Positions 21,523 through 30,636 of a DNA stretch of 64,000 nt are shown here, piece by piece (within the stretch, counting starts at the first letter, position 1; every line of letters starts with the position of its first letter). The stretch covers positions 1,736,001 to 1,800,000 of the forward strand of contig NZ_CP093342.1 of assembly GCF_022637555.1 (NCBI RefSeq). Reading direction: 5' to 3'. The notes beneath the pieces are model-generated. The model searched no databases. It was not told where the DNA came from and saw only the letters and a program-made list of their open reading frames with translations. Both the position numbers and the translations under genes were made by a program. Origin of the DNA: Microbacterium sp. H1-D42. Its GTDB lineage: Bacteria; Actinomycetota; Actinomycetes; Actinomycetales; Microbacteriaceae.

Positions 21523-21543
21523 CCTGTTATCTTCGCACCCGCC

Positions 21544-21600
21544 ACGGCACCGCTCGTCACGCGACGGCACCGCTCGTTACGCGAGGGCGCCGTCTGTCAC
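21544..21600. repeat. imperfect 20-bp tandem repeat between pdxR and pdxY
   Basis: The unit ACGGCACCGCTCGTCACGCG at 21544-21563 is repeated at 21564-21583 with one change, and a degenerate third copy (21584-21600) runs into the pdxR stop. MocR-type regulators often bind direct repeats, so this could be a PdxR site for pdxY, but no binding is shown. Confidence 0.7.
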
Positions 21601-22892
21601 CGCTGCGCCGCCGCGAGGTCGTCGATGAGGCGCTCGGCATCAGCATCCGACAGGTCGTGCACGGTGAGGCGCAGATGATGCGAGGCCGGCGTGGTCTCAT
21701 CGAGTCGGAACTCGTCACCGGTACGCGCGAGCCAGCCCCGACGCATCAGCCGCTCGGCGGCGATCCGTGCCGGCACCGCCAGCTGCACCCACAGACTCAG
21801 CCCGTCGGACGACGCGGTAGGGATGCCGCGGGCGGCGAGCGCCGCGGCGAATGTCGCATTGCGCTCCGCGTAGTACGCCGCGGCGCGGGAGATCTGGGCG
21901 CGCACGTCGGCATCCGTCAGCTGCGCATGCGCGAGCCGCTGCAGGAGGTGACTCACCCAGGTCGTGCCAGGGCTGAGGCGCATCGACAGGCGCTCGGCCG
22001 TGGTCGGGTCTGTGGCGGCCAGGGCCAGGCACATGTCGGGCCCGAGAAACTTCGACACCGAGCGCACCAGCGCGTAGCGCCGGTGCTCCGGGCTGATCAG
22101 GGACGCGTACGGGTGCGGGGACAGCAGCGAGAAGTGGTCGTCTTCGATGATCAGGACGTACGGATGCTCGGCGAGCACTTCCCGCAGAGCGGCGGCGCGT
22201 GCGGGGGAGAGGCTGACCCCGGTCGGGTTCTGCGCGCGCGGTGTGCTGATGATGGCGCGCACGCCGGCATCAAGGGCGGCGCTCAGGCCCTCGACGGTCA
22301 TTCCCTCGTCGTCCACCGGCACCGGCACCGCGCGATAGCCGCCGAGACGGACAGTGTGGATGCTGGCAAGGAAGCAGGGGTCCTCGAGTGCCACGGCGTC
22401 GTCGCGCATGAGTGCCTGCGCGAGCAGGCGCTCCACGGCATCGACGGCGCCGCTGGTCACGCAGATCTGCAGGTCATCCCGGGGGAGGTCTGCCAGCATC
22501 CACTCCCGCGTCCACTCCTCGAGACCCGCGTCGATGACGGGCTCGCCGTAGAGCACCGGGCGCCCGACGATGCGGCTCAGGGCCGCCGTCGGGTCGGGGA
22601 TCAGCGCGGGGTCCGGGTTGCCGGAGGCGACATCGTGCAGCACGGTGTCGGCCACACCTTCCTGAGCGACGCTCTCGGCTCCGGCGATGAGCGTGCCGGC
22701 TCGTCCTCTGGACACGACGAGACCCGCCTGGGCGAGTTGACGATAGGCGGCGACCGCCGTGTTGCGGTTCACGCCGAGGAGGCCAGCGAGCTCTCGCACC
22801 GGCGGCAGGGCGTCACCGGGGCGCAGCATTCCGCGCTCGCGCAGCCCGCGCACGCTGCCGGCGATCTCGGCGGCGGTGGTCCCGGTGATCAT
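21597..22892 (-). CDS. pdxR: PdxR, MocR/GntR-aminotransferase regulator of PLP synthesis
   Basis: 431 aa. An N-terminal winged helix of the GntR type (LPPVRELAGLLGVNRNTAVA) is fused to a fold-type I aminotransferase-like domain that binds PLP as a sensor. The Schiff-base lysine is Lys281 in SVSKFLGPD. The start is the ATG at 22892 with GAGGT upstream; a GTG three codons earlier overlaps that site. Divergent from pdxS, the standard PdxR layout in actinobacteria and Gram-positives, where it activates pdxST when PLP is scarce. Confidence 0.93.
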   Translation of the reverse strand: MITGTTAAEIAGSVRGLRERGMLRPGDALPPVRELAGLLGVNRNTAVAAYRQLAQAGLVVSRGRAGTLIAGAESVAQEGVADTVLHDVASGNPDPALIPDPTAALSRIVGRPVLYGEPVIDAGLEEWTREWMLADLPRDDLQICVTSGAVDAVERLLAQALMRDDAVALEDPCFLASIHTVRLGGYRAVPVPVDDEGMTVEGLSAALDAGVRAIISTPRAQNPTGVSLSPARAAALREVLAEHPYVLIIEDDHFSLLSPHPYASLISPEHRRYALVRSVSKFLGPDMCLALAATDPTTAERLSMRLSPGTTWVSHLLQRLAHAQLTDADVRAQISRAAAYYAERNATFAAALAARGIPTASSDGLSLWVQLAVPARIAAERLMRRGWLARTGDEFRLDETTPASHHLRLTVHDLSDADAERLIDDLAAAQR

Positions 22893-22968
22893 GTCGTTCA
22901 CACCTCGATTCTATGGTGCTATCTTTTGACATAGGCCAAACAATTCTTTGTCACAAGAGGAGTCACCC
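22893..22968. promoter_or_regulatory. pdxR-pdxS divergent promoter region
   Basis: The 76-bp gap is much more A/T-rich than its surroundings. For pdxS it offers TATCTT (22920-22925) and TTGACA (22926-22931) as promoter-like hexamers, and for pdxR a TAGAAT -10 on the minus strand (22913-22908). TGACA at 22927 and TGTCA at 22949 form an inverted pair. AAGAGGAG at 22955 is the pdxS ribosome binding site. PdxR presumably binds here. Confidence 0.55.
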
Positions 22969-23868
22969 ATGGCATCCGACCAGAACCCGACCACCGGATC
23001 GCAGCGCGTCAAGCGCGGACTCGCCGAGATGCTCAAGGGCGGCGTCATCATGGACGTCGTCACAGCGGAGCAGGCGAAGATCGCCGAGGATGCCGGCGCT
23101 GTCGCCGTCATGGCGCTCGAGCGCGTACCCGCCGACATCCGCGCTCAGGGCGGCGTCTCGCGCATGAGCGACCCCGACATGATCGACAGCATCATCGCCT
23201 CGGTCTCGATCCCCGTCATGGCGAAGGCCCGCATCGGGCACTTCGTCGAGGCACAGGTGCTGCAGGAGCTCGGCGTCGACTACATCGACGAGTCCGAGGT
23301 GCTCTCACCCGCCGACTACGTCAACCACATCGACAAGTGGGACTACACCGTGCCGTTCGTCTGCGGTGCGACCAACCTCGGCGAGGCGCTCCGCCGCATC
23401 AACGAGGGTGCGGCGATGATCCGCTCCAAGGGCGAGGCCGGCACCGGTGACGTCTCCGAGGCGATGAAGCACATCCGCAAGATCCGCGGCGAGATCGCAG
23501 CGCTTGGCGCGCTGTCGAAGGACCAGCTGTACGTCGCAGCCAAGGAGCTGCAGGCACCGTACGAGCTGGTCGCCGAGATCGCTGAGACCGGCAAGCTCCC
23601 CGTCGTGCTGTTCGTCGCAGGCGGCGTCGCGACGCCGGCGGATGCGGCGATGATGATGCAGCTCGGCGCAGACGGCGTGTTCGTCGGCTCCGGGATCTTC
23701 AAGTCCGGCGACCCCGTAGCGCGTGCCAAGGCGATCGTGCAGGCCACCGCTGCCTACGACGACCCGAAGGTCATCGCGGAGGTGTCGCGCGGACTCGGCG
23801 AGGCGATGGTCGGCATCAACGTCAGCGACCTGCCCGCCCCGCACCGGCTCGCCGAGCGCGGCTGGTAG
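22969..23868 (+). CDS. pdxS: pyridoxal 5'-phosphate synthase subunit PdxS
   Basis: 299-aa TIM-barrel synthase that makes PLP from ribose 5-phosphate, glyceraldehyde 3-phosphate and ammonia supplied by PdxT. The two catalytic lysines are Lys86 in MAKARIGH and Lys154 in RSKGEAGTG. The ATG at 22969 follows AAGAGGAG; an upstream TTG in frame is rejected. The usual partner pdxT lies downstream, but an AraC-type regulator gene is inserted between them. Confidence 0.97.
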   Translation: MASDQNPTTGSQRVKRGLAEMLKGGVIMDVVTAEQAKIAEDAGAVAVMALERVPADIRAQGGVSRMSDPDMIDSIIASVSIPVMAKARIGHFVEAQVLQELGVDYIDESEVLSPADYVNHIDKWDYTVPFVCGATNLGEALRRINEGAAMIRSKGEAGTGDVSEAMKHIRKIRGEIAALGALSKDQLYVAAKELQAPYELVAEIAETGKLPVVLFVAGGVATPADAAMMMQLGADGVFVGSGIFKSGDPVARAKAIVQATAAYDDPKVIAEVSRGLGEAMVGINVSDLPAPHRLAERGW

Positions 23869-23978
23869 CGCGCAGCACCAGGCATTGCGCCCGTCGCTGG
23901 CATCCGATCGAATCGAACGCGAATGATCGGGTGCCAGGGGCGGTGCTCCGACGAGAGTGGATGTCGAAGGGAGCAGCG

Positions 23979-24851
23979 ATGATCGAGACTCTGAACCATC
24001 TCGTCGACGAGATCGAGGCGCACCTCGGTGACGCCCCGGACGTCGACGAAGTCGCACGTGGCTCTGGGGCCACCGGGTATCACGTGCGGCGGATGTTCTC
24101 GTCGCTCGCAGGCATGTCGGTGTCGGAGTATGTCCGCCGCCGCCGGATGACTGTCGCCGCGGCGGATGTCATCGGCGACGAGGATCTCCGCACCATCGCC
24201 GTGCGGTACGGCTACGGCTCGACCGAGGCGTTCGGGCGAGCCTTCCGTGCCGTGCACGGTGTCGCGCACGGCGATGTCCGTCGTGACGGCGGCCCCCTTC
24301 GCAGCCAACCACAGCTCAGGTTCCGCCTGACCGTCGAAGGGAGCATCCCGATGGATGCACGAATCCACGAACAACCCGCGTTCCGTCTGATCGGTCACGC
24401 CGCGCGCGTGCCGCTGATCCACGAGGGCGTCAACCCGCACATCCAGGAGCACATCGCCTCGCTGCCGCCCGCCGAACACGGTCGGCTGAAGATGCTGAGC
24501 AGCATCGAACCGGCCGGCCTCCTGCAGGTGACGGCCGACGTCGATGACGAGTATGCGGAAGGCAGCGAGCTCACCTACCTGCATGGGGTCGCGGTGTCGG
24601 CAGAGACCTCGACCCCAGATGACCTCGACGTCATCGACGTCGGGGCCGGCACCTGGGTGGTGTTCCGGATCTCGGGCCCGTACCCGGCGGCCCTGCAGTC
24701 GGCGTGGGCCGCGACGGCAGCCGATTGGTTCCCGTCGAACCCGTGGCGACTGCGCCACGGGCCGTCCATCGTCGCGATCCTCGATCGTGCCGAGGACTTC
24801 AGCACCGCAGTCTGCGAACTGTGGATGCCCGTCGAACGGAGTCTGCCTTGA
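23979..24851 (+). CDS. AraC-type regulator with GyrI-like ligand domain
   Basis: 290 aa. The N-terminal AraC/XylS double helix-turn-helix covers about residues 5-105 (DEVARGSGATGYHVRRMFSS and IAVRYGYGSTEAFGRAFRAV). The C-terminal 150 residues resemble the GyrI/SOUL-like effector-binding domain (FRLIGHAARVPLIHEG near its start, ending VCELWMPVE), as in Rob- and BltR-like multidrug sensors. The start at 23979 has AAGGGAGC. It lies 110 bp after pdxS and overlaps the TTG start of pdxT by four bases, so pdxT is translationally coupled to it. Confidence 0.85.
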   Translation: MIETLNHLVDEIEAHLGDAPDVDEVARGSGATGYHVRRMFSSLAGMSVSEYVRRRRMTVAAADVIGDEDLRTIAVRYGYGSTEAFGRAFRAVHGVAHGDVRRDGGPLRSQPQLRFRLTVEGSIPMDARIHEQPAFRLIGHAARVPLIHEGVNPHIQEHIASLPPAEHGRLKMLSSIEPAGLLQVTADVDDEYAEGSELTYLHGVAVSAETSTPDDLDVIDVGAGTWVVFRISGPYPAALQSAWAATAADWFPSNPWRLRHGPSIVAILDRAEDFSTAVCELWMPVERSLP

Positions 24852-25492
24852 CCGACCTTCTGACACCACTGCAGGGCAAGCGCGTCGGCGTGCTCGCCCT
24901 GCAGGGCGACGTGCGCGAGCACGTCTCGATGCTGGAGAGGCTCGGGGCGGAGGTCGTGCGCGTGCGCCGCCCCGAGGAGTTCGCCACCGTCGGAGGACTC
25001 GTCATCCCGGGCGGGGAGTCGAGCGTGATCGACAAGCTCACGCGCATCTTCGGACTGCGCGAGCCGATCCGCGACGCGATCGCCGAGGGGATGCCGATGC
25101 TCGGCACCTGTGCGGGGCTGATCATGCTCGCCGACACCATCACCGACGCCATCGACGGCCAGCAGACGTTCGGCGGCATCGACGTCGTCGTGCGGCGCAA
25201 CGCCTTCGGCCGCCAGGTCGAGTCGTTCGAGGCGTCACTCGACGTGCCCGCGCTCGGCCCCGAGCCGGTGCGGGCGACGTTCATCCGCGGTCCGGTCGTC
25301 GAGACCGTGGGATCGGATGCCACCGAGCTGGCCGCCCTCGCTGACGGCCGTGTCGTGGCGGTCGAGCAGGGCAACCTGCTCGGCATCAGCTTCCACCCCG
25401 AACTCGACGGCGAGACGCGCTTCCATCGGCGGTTCCTCAAGCGCGTGGCGGAGCAATCGGCACTGATAGGGCAGCGCATCCCGTCCCGCTGA
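24848..25492 (+). CDS. pdxT: pyridoxal 5'-phosphate synthase glutaminase PdxT
   Basis: 214-aa class I glutaminase that feeds ammonia to PdxS. The triad is Cys88 in LGTCAGL, His183 and Glu185 in SFHPELDG. The N terminus GKRVGVLALQGDVREH and PGGESSV loop are diagnostic. TTG start with GGAG just before it, overlapping the stop of the AraC-type gene (TTGA). Its stop is two bases from the stop of the convergent decarboxylase gene. Confidence 0.96.
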   Translation: MTDLLTPLQGKRVGVLALQGDVREHVSMLERLGAEVVRVRRPEEFATVGGLVIPGGESSVIDKLTRIFGLREPIRDAIAEGMPMLGTCAGLIMLADTITDAIDGQQTFGGIDVVVRRNAFGRQVESFEASLDVPALGPEPVRATFIRGPVVETVGSDATELAALADGRVVAVEQGNLLGISFHPELDGETRFHRRFLKRVAEQSALIGQRIPSR

Positions 25493-25493
25493 T

Positions 25494-26864
25494 CTAGCGC
25501 AGACCATCCACCAGGGTGCGCACCGCCTCGACCGATCTGGCGATGTCGTCTTCGGTCGTCGCCCAGGACGACATCGAGCAGCGCAGCGCCGCCTGGCCGC
25601 GCCATTCGGCACCGGTCATCGCGGCCGTGCCCTCTGCGAGAATCGCTTCACCCAGTTGCCTGGTCTGCTCGTCTGAGCCGAAGCGGAACATCACCTGGGT
25701 GTAGTCGACGTCGTTGAGCACTTCCACTTCCTCGATCGATTCCAGTCCATCGGCGAACAGGCGCGCATTCGCGTGCAGGCGATCGATCAGCGTGGCGACG
25801 CCGGAGCGGCCGAGAGCGCGCAGCGCGGCCCATGCGGGCACGCCCCTCGCCCGGCGCGACAGTTCGGGCGCGGCATCCCACGGATCAAGACTCGAGTAGA
25901 TGAGGTAGTCACCGCCGGTGCGGAACATCGCGATCGAGTCGGCAGGGTCCCGCACGATCGCCATGCCGCAGTCGTACGGCACGTTCAGCGTCTTGTGCGC
26001 ATCGGTCGCCCACGAATCGGCATCCGCCATCCCCATGGTCAACGGTCGCAGCGCAGGCGACGCCGCAGCCCACAACCCGAAAGCTCCGTCTACGTGTACC
26101 CACGCGCCATGCTCCTGGGCGAGAGGGATCAGCACGTCGAACTCGTCGAACGCGCCGGTGTGCACCTCGCCGGCCTGCAGGCACACGATCAGTGGGCCCT
26201 CTCCGCCGGCGAGCGCCCTCTGCAACGCGTCAGGGCGCATCCGTCCCTGGTCATCGGCATCGACCACCAGCATCTCGTCGCGTCCGATGCCGAGGAACCG
26301 CGCCGCCCTGTCGACCGAGCCATGCCGGTCAGCGCCGACGACGAGCCGCAGCGGCGGGGCATCGCGCAGACCCCGTGCAGCCAGGTCCCATCCGCTCCTG
26401 GCATAGACCGCGTTGCGAGCGGCGGCGAGGCAGGTGAAGTTCGCCAGCTGTCCACCGGTGACGAAGCCGACGCTGGATGAACGCGGAAGATCCAATAGAT
26501 CCAGCATCCACTGTCCTGCCACTCGCTCCATCGCGACCGTGGCAGGCGTGAGCAGGGACGAGCCGGAGTTCTGATCCCACGCCGACACGAGCCAGTCCGC
26601 GGCGAGAGCCGCCGGGTGGGTCCCGCCGATCACGAACCCGAAGAAGCGGCCGCCCGGGATGGCGACGAGTCCTGGATCGGCCAGTGTCGCCATCTGCTCC
26701 ACGACCGATGCCGGATCCGCACCGTTCTCGAGCAGCGGGCCGCCGAACGCGGTGAGCATCTCATCGATGTCCGCGCGCGGCCAGACCGGCCTGTCGTCGA
26801 GGGTGTGCAGGAATCGCGTCGCGAGGTCGTGCGCGGCGTCGAGAGCCCGCTCCCGATCATCCAT
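25494..26864 (-). CDS. group II PLP-dependent decarboxylase
   Basis: 456-aa fold-type I PLP enzyme of the aromatic-L-amino-acid/glutamate decarboxylase family. The Schiff-base lysine is Lys291 in ATDAHKTLNV. VHVDGAFGLWA carries the conserved Asp that binds the PLP ring nitrogen, and TGGQLANFTCLAAARNAVYA is the substrate/PLP phosphate region. The natural amino acid substrate cannot be told; actinobacterial homologues are often annotated only as aspartate aminotransferase-like or decarboxylase. It abuts pdxT tail to tail, which may be chance or a co-located PLP consumer. Confidence 0.85.
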   Translation of the reverse strand: MDDRERALDAAHDLATRFLHTLDDRPVWPRADIDEMLTAFGGPLLENGADPASVVEQMATLADPGLVAIPGGRFFGFVIGGTHPAALAADWLVSAWDQNSGSSLLTPATVAMERVAGQWMLDLLDLPRSSSVGFVTGGQLANFTCLAAARNAVYARSGWDLAARGLRDAPPLRLVVGADRHGSVDRAARFLGIGRDEMLVVDADDQGRMRPDALQRALAGGEGPLIVCLQAGEVHTGAFDEFDVLIPLAQEHGAWVHVDGAFGLWAAASPALRPLTMGMADADSWATDAHKTLNVPYDCGMAIVRDPADSIAMFRTGGDYLIYSSLDPWDAAPELSRRARGVPAWAALRALGRSGVATLIDRLHANARLFADGLESIEEVEVLNDVDYTQVMFRFGSDEQTRQLGEAILAEGTAAMTGAEWRGQAALRCSMSSWATTEDDIARSVEAVRTLVDGLR

Positions 26865-26954
26865 GTTCGCCAGTCAAGCACCGGCCCGATGCGCCGGCAA
26901 GAGCATGCACCGCGTGCGGTCGCCGCCGCTCTCGGCAAGCGGACCGCTCGTTGC

Positions 26955-26960
26955 TAGAAT
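26955..26960 (+). promoter_or_regulatory. -10 element upstream of yebC
   Basis: TAGAAT about 49 nt before the yebC start, within the 144-bp divergent gap. The -35 region is not distinct. Confidence 0.4.
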
Positions 26961-27008
26961 GGACGACGCCCTGGAGGCGACTCCGGGCGGATAAACGAGC
27001 GGAGATAT

Positions 27009-27776
27009 ATGTCCGGGCATTCCAAGTGGGCCACGACCAAGCACAAGAAGGCGGTCATCGACTCGCGCCGTGCCAAGTCGTGGGCGAAGCTCATCAAGAA
27101 CATCGAGGTCGCGGCAAAGCTGGGCGGCGCCGACATGGCCGGTAACCCGACGCTGTTCGATGCGGTGTTCAAGGCCAAGAAGATGTCGGTCCCCAAGGAC
27201 AACATCGACCGCGCAGTGAAGCGCGGAGCGGGCATCGGCGGCGAGTCCGTCGAGTACTCCTCGATCATGTACGAAGGCTACGGACCCAACGGCGTCGCAC
27301 TGATGATCGAGTGTCTGACCGACAACAAGAACCGTGCGGCAGCCGAGGTGCGCACCGCGCTGAGCCGCAATGGCGGCACTCTGGCAGACCCCGGTTCGGT
27401 CGCGTACAACTTCAGCCGCAAGGGCGTCATCGTCGTGGGCGGCGAGGGCACCACTGAAGACGACCTCATGATGGCAGCCCTCGAGGCCGGCGCGGAGGAG
27501 ATCGAGCCCCATGGCGACGGCTACGCCGTCATCACCGAGGCGACCGACCTGGTCACGGTCCGCACTGCACTGCAGGCCGCCGAGATCGACTATGAATCGG
27601 CAGACGTCGAGTTCGTGCCGAACCTCAAGGTCGAGATCGACGCCGCCACCGCGCGCAAGGTGTTCCGCCTGATCGACGCGCTCGAGGACAGCGACGACGT
27701 GCAGAACGTCTTCAGCAACTTCGACCTCACCGCTGAGGTGCAGGCCGAGATGGAGAACGACGGCGACGACGACTGA
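27009..27776 (+). CDS. yebC: YebC/PmpR family regulatory/translation factor
   Basis: 255-aa protein of the YebC/TACO1 family. It begins with the invariant [20 protein letters not shown] and carries three mixed alpha/beta domains. Members were described as transcription regulators and more recently as ribosome-associated factors that help at difficult sequences such as polyproline. GGAG lies upstream of the ATG. Its place just before ruvCAB is the standard actinobacterial order. Confidence 0.95.
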   Translation: MSGHSKWATTKHKKAVIDSRRAKSWAKLIKNIEVAAKLGGADMAGNPTLFDAVFKAKKMSVPKDNIDRAVKRGAGIGGESVEYSSIMYEGYGPNGVALMIECLTDNKNRAAAEVRTALSRNGGTLADPGSVAYNFSRKGVIVVGGEGTTEDDLMMAALEAGAEEIEPHGDGYAVITEATDLVTVRTALQAAEIDYESADVEFVPNLKVEIDAATARKVFRLIDALEDSDDVQNVFSNFDLTAEVQAEMENDGDDD

Positions 27777-27839
27777 GCCGATCCGGCGGCGCGGGCGCGC
27801 CTGTGCCGCCGCGTCGGTGACCGATCGTAGCCTGGGGGA

Positions 27840-28433
27840 GTGAGCTCCTCTCTGCGCGTTCTGGGCATCGATCCAGGACTCACCCGCTGCGGCATCGGCA
27901 TCGTCGACGTCGACCGGTCGCGTCGCGCGACGCTGGTGCACGTCGGCGTCGTGCGCACTCCGGTGGATGCTGACATCGCCGAGCGCCTGGCCGGCATCGC
28001 CGCCGGCATCCGCGCTGTCATCGAAGAGCACGCCCCCGCAGCGGTGGCGGTGGAGCGGGTCTTCGCCCAGCAGAACATGCAGACGGTGATGGGCACGGCC
28101 CAGGCATCCGGTGTCGCGCTCCTCGTCGCGGCCGAAGCGGGCCTGCCCGCCGCCACACACACGCCCAGCGAGGTCAAAGCCGCAGTCACCGGGTACGGCT
28201 CGGCCGACAAGCGCCAGGTGCAGGCGATGATCGCGCGCATCCTGCGACTGGATGCCCCACCGCAGCCCGCTGACGCAGCGGATGCCCTCGCCATCGCGCT
28301 CTGCCACGCCTGGCGCCGTGGCGGGCCCACGGCCGGTTCCGGCGGTGGCGGACTGACACCTGCCCAGCGCGCGTGGGCTGACGCAGAGCGCTCCACGCGC
28401 GTGTCTCGAACGTATGTGCGACCATCCAGCTAA
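27840..28433 (+). CDS. ruvC: Holliday junction endonuclease RuvC
   Basis: 197-aa resolvase that cuts four-way junctions during recombinational repair. The acidic active site is visible: Asp in LGIDPGLTRCG, Glu in AVAVERVFAQQN and Asp residues in PADAADALAIALCH. GTG start. It is followed after nine bases by ruvA and then ruvB. The last 35 residues form a Gly-rich, basic tail. Confidence 0.96.
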   Translation: MSSSLRVLGIDPGLTRCGIGIVDVDRSRRATLVHVGVVRTPVDADIAERLAGIAAGIRAVIEEHAPAAVAVERVFAQQNMQTVMGTAQASGVALLVAAEAGLPAATHTPSEVKAAVTGYGSADKRQVQAMIARILRLDAPPQPADAADALAIALCHAWRRGGPTAGSGGGGLTPAQRAWADAERSTRVSRTYVRPSS

Positions 28434-28442
28434 GGTGAAGTC

Positions 28443-29051
28443 ATGATCTCCTCCCTGCGCGGCACGGTGCTGCACACTGCACCCGGTCAGGTCGTGATCG
28501 AGACCGGCGGCGTCGGGCTCTCGGTCTTCGTACCGGCCGACATCGGACACACGGCTGTGGCGGGGGAGCAGCTTCGCCTGCACACCAGTCTGATCGTGCG
28601 CGAGGACGCCCTGACGCTGTACGGATTCAGTGACCAGGACGAGCTGGAGATCTTCGGGCAGCTGATCAGCGTGACCGGCGTCGGGCCGAAGTCCGCGCTC
28701 GGCGTGCTCTCGCACCTCACCGTCGACCAGATCGCCGAGGCGGTCACTGCCGAGGACGACGCTCCGTTCCGCCGTGTCTCCGGCATCGGACCGAAGACCG
28801 CGAAGCTGATCGTGGTGCAACTGGCAGGCAAGGTGCAGCCGCGCATCGCCAGCGCGCCCGCGGGCGCTCCGGCTACAGTCATCACCGATCAGGTGACGGC
28901 GGCGCTGGTCGGGCTCGGATGGTCCGAGAAGGTCGCGGCAGAGGCTGCCCTGCAGACTGCGGAGGTCGCGACGGATGCTGAGCGCGAGTCCGTGCCGGCA
29001 CTGCTGCGCCGCACGCTCGCCGCCATGGGCCCTGGAGGCAAGCGTGGCTGA
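28443..29051 (+). CDS. ruvA: Holliday junction DNA-binding subunit RuvA
   Basis: 202 aa; tetramers bind the junction and load RuvB. Domain I is the OB fold from [20 protein letters not shown]. Domain II holds two helix-hairpin-helix motifs ([12 protein letters not shown] and [14 protein letters not shown]), and domain III is the C-terminal RuvB-contacting helical bundle. It overlaps the GTG start of ruvB by eight bases. Confidence 0.96.
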   Translation: MISSLRGTVLHTAPGQVVIETGGVGLSVFVPADIGHTAVAGEQLRLHTSLIVREDALTLYGFSDQDELEIFGQLISVTGVGPKSALGVLSHLTVDQIAEAVTAEDDAPFRRVSGIGPKTAKLIVVQLAGKVQPRIASAPAGAPATVITDQVTAALVGLGWSEKVAAEAALQTAEVATDAERESVPALLRRTLAAMGPGGKRG

Positions 29052-30075
29052 CGAACCACACGACGCCGCCGAGGCGCTCGACGAGACCGAGCTCGCGATC
29101 GAAGGCGCGCTGCGGCCGACCAGCCTCGACGAGTTCGTCGGACAGCACAAGGTGCGCGGCCAACTGCAGCTTCTGCTCGAGGCCGCCCATATCCAGGAGC
29201 GCACGGCAGACCACATCCTGCTCGCCGGCCCGCCGGGACTCGGCAAGACGACCCTCGCGATGATCGTCGCGCACGAGAGCGGTCGACCGCTCCGGCTCTC
29301 CAGCGGCCCCGCGATCCAGCACGCCGGCGACCTCGCCGCACTGCTGTCGAGCCTGACACCGGGCGAGGTCCTCTTCATCGATGAGATCCATCGGATGGCC
29401 CGCTCCGCGGAGGAGATGCTGTACCTCGCGATGGAGGACTTCCGCATCGACATCATGGTCGGCAAGGGCGCCGGCGCCACCAGCATCCCCCTCGAACTCG
29501 CCCCGTTCACCCTGGTCGGCGCGACCACGCGCTCGGGCCTCCTGCCCAATCCGCTGCGAGACCGGTTCGGGTTCACCGGACACCTCGAGTTCTACGATGA
29601 GTCCGACCTCGAGCGCGTGATCTCACGGTCGGCGAGCGTGCTCGGGGTGCGCCTGCCTCATGATGCCCTCTCGGAGATCGCCCGTCGCTCCCGAGGCACG
29701 CCCCGCATCGCCAACCGACTGCTGCGCCGCGTGCGCGACTACGCACTCGTGCATGGTGGTGGTGGCTCAGCATCCATCTCCGACGTGCGCGCGGCGCTTG
29801 AACTTTACGACGTCGACCCGATCGGACTCGACCGCCTCGACCGCGCCGTGCTCGACGCGCTCGTGCGTCGCTTCCGTGGTGGCCCGGTAGGACTCAGCAC
29901 CCTGGCCGTCGCCGTCGGCGAAGAGGGCGAGACCGTCGAGAGCGTGGTCGAGCCCTATCTGGTGCGGATCGGCTTCCTCGGGCGCACCCCGCGCGGCCGC
30001 ATCGCCATGCCGGAGGCGTATGCACATCTCGGCATTGCGCACCCCGACGGGGCCGCATTGTTCGATGACCTATAA
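29044..30075 (+). CDS. ruvB: Holliday junction branch migration ATPase RuvB
   Basis: 343-aa AAA+ motor. Walker A is GPPGLGKTT with Lys68; Walker B is FIDEIHR; sensor region [14 protein letters not shown] and the C-terminal winged helix are all present. The start is GTG at 29044 with GGAGG upstream; the longer frame inside ruvA is rejected. It completes the ruvCAB operon. Confidence 0.97.
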   Translation: MADEPHDAAEALDETELAIEGALRPTSLDEFVGQHKVRGQLQLLLEAAHIQERTADHILLAGPPGLGKTTLAMIVAHESGRPLRLSSGPAIQHAGDLAALLSSLTPGEVLFIDEIHRMARSAEEMLYLAMEDFRIDIMVGKGAGATSIPLELAPFTLVGATTRSGLLPNPLRDRFGFTGHLEFYDESDLERVISRSASVLGVRLPHDALSEIARRSRGTPRIANRLLRRVRDYALVHGGGGSASISDVRAALELYDVDPIGLDRLDRAVLDALVRRFRGGPVGLSTLAVAVGEEGETVESVVEPYLVRIGFLGRTPRGRIAMPEAYAHLGIAHPDGAALFDDL

Positions 30076-30150
30076 TCGCTGAAGACTTCCCGGCTCATCC
30101 CCCCTACGCACCGCCGCGTTCGGCGTGCACCTCGAAAGGCTGTAACTCTC

Positions 30151-30591
30151 ATGGAAATCATCCTCTTCGGACTTCTTGCCGTGATGCTCGTGTTCATGTT
30201 CATGAACACCCGCAAGCGCCAGAAGCAGATGAAGGAACAGCAGGAGGAGAAGGCTTCGAAGACCGTCCCCGGCGCGAAGGTGCTGCTGCAGGGCGGCCTG
30301 TACGGAACCGTCGTCTCCTACGACCCCGTCGATCTCGACAAGCCCGCCGAGATCGAACTCGCTCCCGGCGTGATCATCGAGGTGCACAGCCAGTCGATCC
30401 TGCGCGTCGTCGAGCCGACCGAAGCCGCTGACTCGTACGCAGAGGATGCCGCTGCGGACGCCGTGGAAATCGTGGATGAGGAGCACCCCGAGGTGACTCC
30501 CGCCAAGGACGCGAACGACGGCATCGAGACGATCCAGGTCGAGACGCCTGAGGAGACCAAGGCACGTCTCGAGCGCAACGACGACAACTGA
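30151..30591 (+). CDS. yajC: preprotein translocase subunit YajC
   Basis: 146 aa with one N-terminal membrane helix (IILFGLLAVMLVFMFMNTRK), the conserved KQMKEQQEE and VLLQGGLYGTVVSYD blocks, and an acidic C-terminal extension of about 50 residues longer than in E. coli. YajC joins SecD and SecF as an accessory complex of SecYEG. The order yajC-secD-secF is conserved. Confidence 0.93.
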   Translation: MEIILFGLLAVMLVFMFMNTRKRQKQMKEQQEEKASKTVPGAKVLLQGGLYGTVVSYDPVDLDKPAEIELAPGVIIEVHSQSILRVVEPTEAADSYAEDAAADAVEIVDEEHPEVTPAKDANDGIETIQVETPEETKARLERNDDN

Positions 30592-30636
30592 CGAAAATCG
30601 ACGCCTTCGGGCGTTTCACGCGGAAAGCGGAACTAC

